From a bacterium (GTDB taxonomy: Bacteria; Patescibacteriota; Minisyncoccia; Minisyncoccales; Minisyncoccaceae), in the NCBI GenBank assembly GCA_023229485.1, contig JALNZJ010000038.1:1-7305 (forward strand): a stretch of 7,305 nt of DNA. The letters run 5' to 3'. Position numbers and translations under genes: made by a program. How positions within the stretch are numbered: the first letter of the stretch is position 1; every line of letters begins with the position of its first letter. Below, piece by piece: positions 6,317 through 7,305 of this stretch. The notes beneath the pieces are model-generated. The model was not told the origin of the DNA. It saw nothing but the letters and a program-made list of their open reading frames with translations, and made no database searches.

Positions 6317-6663
6317 TGAACTGGCTGATAAAAAAACTCGGTGGCTTTACCAAGGATGAGATATTGAATGAAACTATCGGTGATTTATTCAATACCATAA
6401 GCGATAAGGATATTCTGCGAGTGGAAAATAACACTTGGTTATATCGTGATAAACCCTTGACTGACTCTGAGATGAAATTAATATCAGCCGAAGCTAAATA
6501 TCTTTTAAGCTCAACTTTGTGGAAAATATTACAAGACGATATAAAATGGCAGGCCAATGAAAAGATGTATTTCAAGTCTAAAACGATTGAAGATTTAACC
6601 GCCGGGAAGTTATGGCTTTATACTCTTAATTGCATAAAAAAAAGACTAGAAGAATTAAAATAA
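6316..6663 (+). CDS. unidentified small phage protein, 115 aa
   Basis: Starts at the TAATG junction with the preceding gene, so the two are almost certainly co-translated. The N-terminus MNWLIKKLGG is a short amphipathic helix. The middle contains WLYRDKPLTDSEMKLISAEA (41-60), and the C-terminal half is a likely helical bundle (SSTLWKILQDDIKWQA at 65-80, then GKLWLYTLNCIKKRLEELK at 97-115). The pattern of a conserved tryptophan, a Q-A-x-x-x-M segment and an A-G-K-x-x-L-Y-x-L motif is one I associate with uncharacterised small proteins of phage head regions, but I cannot name a family. No transmembrane span is evident. Context suggests a role in assembly or DNA handling; function unknown. Confidence 0.8.
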   Translation: MNWLIKKLGGFTKDEILNETIGDLFNTISDKDILRVENNTWLYRDKPLTDSEMKLISAEAKYLLSSTLWKILQDDIKWQANEKMYFKSKTIEDLTAGKLWLYTLNCIKKRLEELK

Positions 6664-6752
6664 ACGGCTCATCAGCCGATGACCTATGCCAAGTCTTTAA
6701 ACTGACAATGCTAAAAAGCTAATTATTATAGCCAACGCTGGCTTAAAAAGCG
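6664..6752 (+). promoter_or_regulatory. structured non-coding stretch before the scaffold gene
   Basis: The longest gap in the late-gene run once the portal is repaired. It holds two small hairpins: CGGCT/AGCCG (6665-6669 with 6674-6678, loop CATC), starting right after the stop of the preceding gene, and AGCCA/TGGCT (6730-6734 with 6739-6743, loop ACGC). The second competes with CGCT/AGCG (6736-6739 with 6749-6752), which reaches the base before ATG 6753. No T-tract follows either, so they are not standard terminators. They could tune the high-level translation of scaffold and capsid, or be the remains of a small gene. The region lacks a Shine-Dalgarno. Confidence 0.35.
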
Positions 6753-6772
6753 ATGTCAAAAAATATGACTGA
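6686..6772 (+). pseudogene. tiny ORF interrupted by TAA at codon 5 (doubtful)
   Basis: ATG 6686 opens MPSL, meets TAA 6698-6700, and the same frame then runs on as TDNAKKLIIIANAGLKSDV to TGA 6770-6772, overlapping the scaffold start. The stretch after the stop looks protein-like and uses codons similar to the neighbours, so this may be a small gene with a nonsense change (AAA to TAA). An open run of this length is also quite possible by chance. No family is recognised. Confidence 0.2.
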
Positions 6773-7305
6773 AGAAAATAAGGCCGAACTTGAGGCCGAA
6801 AATGCTGAAGCCAATGCTGAAGCACAAGATGCCGAAATCGTTGAAGGCGATGATACTAACAACGAAGGCTTGAACTCTAAAATTGATTATGAAGCTTTAC
6901 TCGCCAAAGAAACTGAGGCGAGAGAAAAAGCGGAAAAAGCCGCCGCTGATGTTGCTTTTAAGTTAAGAGAGGCAAATCGTAATAAACCTATTGAGGGTGT
7001 TGAAGATGATGATAACAAGCCCCTGACGGTTAAACAATTACAGGAAGTTTTAGCCAAAGAACGCCAAGAAACTCAAAAGCAACTGCAAGAAGCACAAGCT
7101 GATAAGTTAGCCGGTGATTTGACTGAAAGCGAACCGGAAAAACGCTTAGTAATGGAAATCTTTAAAAATCGCACTTTTCCCGCTCACTTATCTTTAAGTG
7201 AACAAATGGAAGAAGCGTATGCTATTGCCAATGTGAAAAAAATCAAAGGCGAAAATAGCGAATTAAAGAGGGCATTGCTTGGTAAGAAAACTCTTAGCAA
7301 CTCAA
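6753..7305 (+). CDS. putative capsid scaffolding protein (3' partial)
   Basis: The frame runs from ATG 6753 off the window end (184 residues seen). The N-terminus is very acidic and rich in Glu and Ala (ENKAELEAENAEANAEAQ), with a 12-base tandem repeat at 6801-6824. Two likely coiled coils follow (about 48-74 with AKETEAREKAEKAAADVAFK, and 93-118 with QLQEVLAKERQETQKQLQEA). A more globular part then has LTESEPEKRLVMEIFKN and a basic stretch KKIKGENSELKRALLGKKT (162-180). Acidic N-terminus, coiled coil and basic C-terminal part, located after the portal and before where the capsid gene should lie, are the hallmarks of a scaffold that guides procapsid assembly and then leaves. A second in-frame ATG at 6765 could be the real start; neither has a Shine-Dalgarno. 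An acidic tail or structural protein is the alternative. Confidence 0.75.
   Translation, partial: MSKNMTEENKAELEAENAEANAEAQDAEIVEGDDTNNEGLNSKIDYEALLAKETEAREKAEKAAADVAFKLREANRNKPIEGVEDDDNKPLTVKQLQEVLAKERQETQKQLQEAQADKLAGDLTESEPEKRLVMEIFKNRTFPAHLSLSEQMEEAYAIANVKKIKGENSELKRALLGKKTLSNS

Noticed and set aside
1..7305. Reassigned TGA codon
   Set aside because: No major gene ends in TGA, which raised the question, but the long genes also contain no in-frame TGA, so it is simply avoided. TAA preference fits the AT-rich composition.
1..7305. tRNA, rRNA, CRISPR array, insertion sequence, integrase or attachment site
   Set aside because: No cloverleaf-like GC-rich segment, regularly spaced repeats, transposase motif or recombinase motif was seen when reading either strand.

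Overview
The window is an AT-rich stretch of a tailed double-stranded DNA phage or prophage (Caudoviricetes-like), with every supported gene on the + strand. The basis is a clear large terminase, a portal-like protein directly downstream, a DUF5681-like small-terminase candidate upstream, and a truncated acidic coiled-coil protein that looks like a scaffold. The host cannot be named. Only the chaperonin has a good Shine-Dalgarno (SD) sequence, nearly all stops are TAA, and no tRNA, integrase or CRISPR array is visible. The character recalls metagenomic phages of AT-rich bacteria, but that is only an impression.

Layout. Positions 3-134 hold the possible C-terminal end of an unidentified protein. 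Positions 135-210 are a non-coding leader in which two perfect inverted complementarities interlock into what looks like an H-type pseudoknot; its second stem buries the Shine-Dalgarno of the next gene. Positions 211-1944 encode a divergent phage GroEL-type chaperonin with its ATPase aspartates intact, a charge reversal at the inter-ring contact, and no GroES partner in the window. Three very small ORFs follow: a zinc-ribbon protein (1949-2095), a basic peptide (2097-2246), and a 51-aa ORF (2251-2406) whose C-terminal half looks like the last residues of a DNA methyltransferase.

The packaging and head module then runs almost without gaps: putative small terminase (2426-2737), large terminase (2724-3974), portal (3978-5813 as read, very probably continuing in the -1 frame to 5932), two unidentified small head-region proteins (5936-6316 and 6316-6663, joined by TAATG), a short structured non-coding stretch (6664-6752), and the start of the putative scaffold (6753 to the window end). 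The major capsid protein would be expected just beyond the window.

How the genes work together. The two terminase proteins recognise and cut DNA and pump it through the portal into a procapsid built around the scaffold. The chaperonin, placed next to these genes, probably helps fold phage head proteins, as other phage-encoded chaperonins are thought to do. The most notable points are the pseudoknot over the chaperonin start, the single-ring-like interface of the chaperonin, the methylase-tail ORF, and the frameshift in the portal gene.
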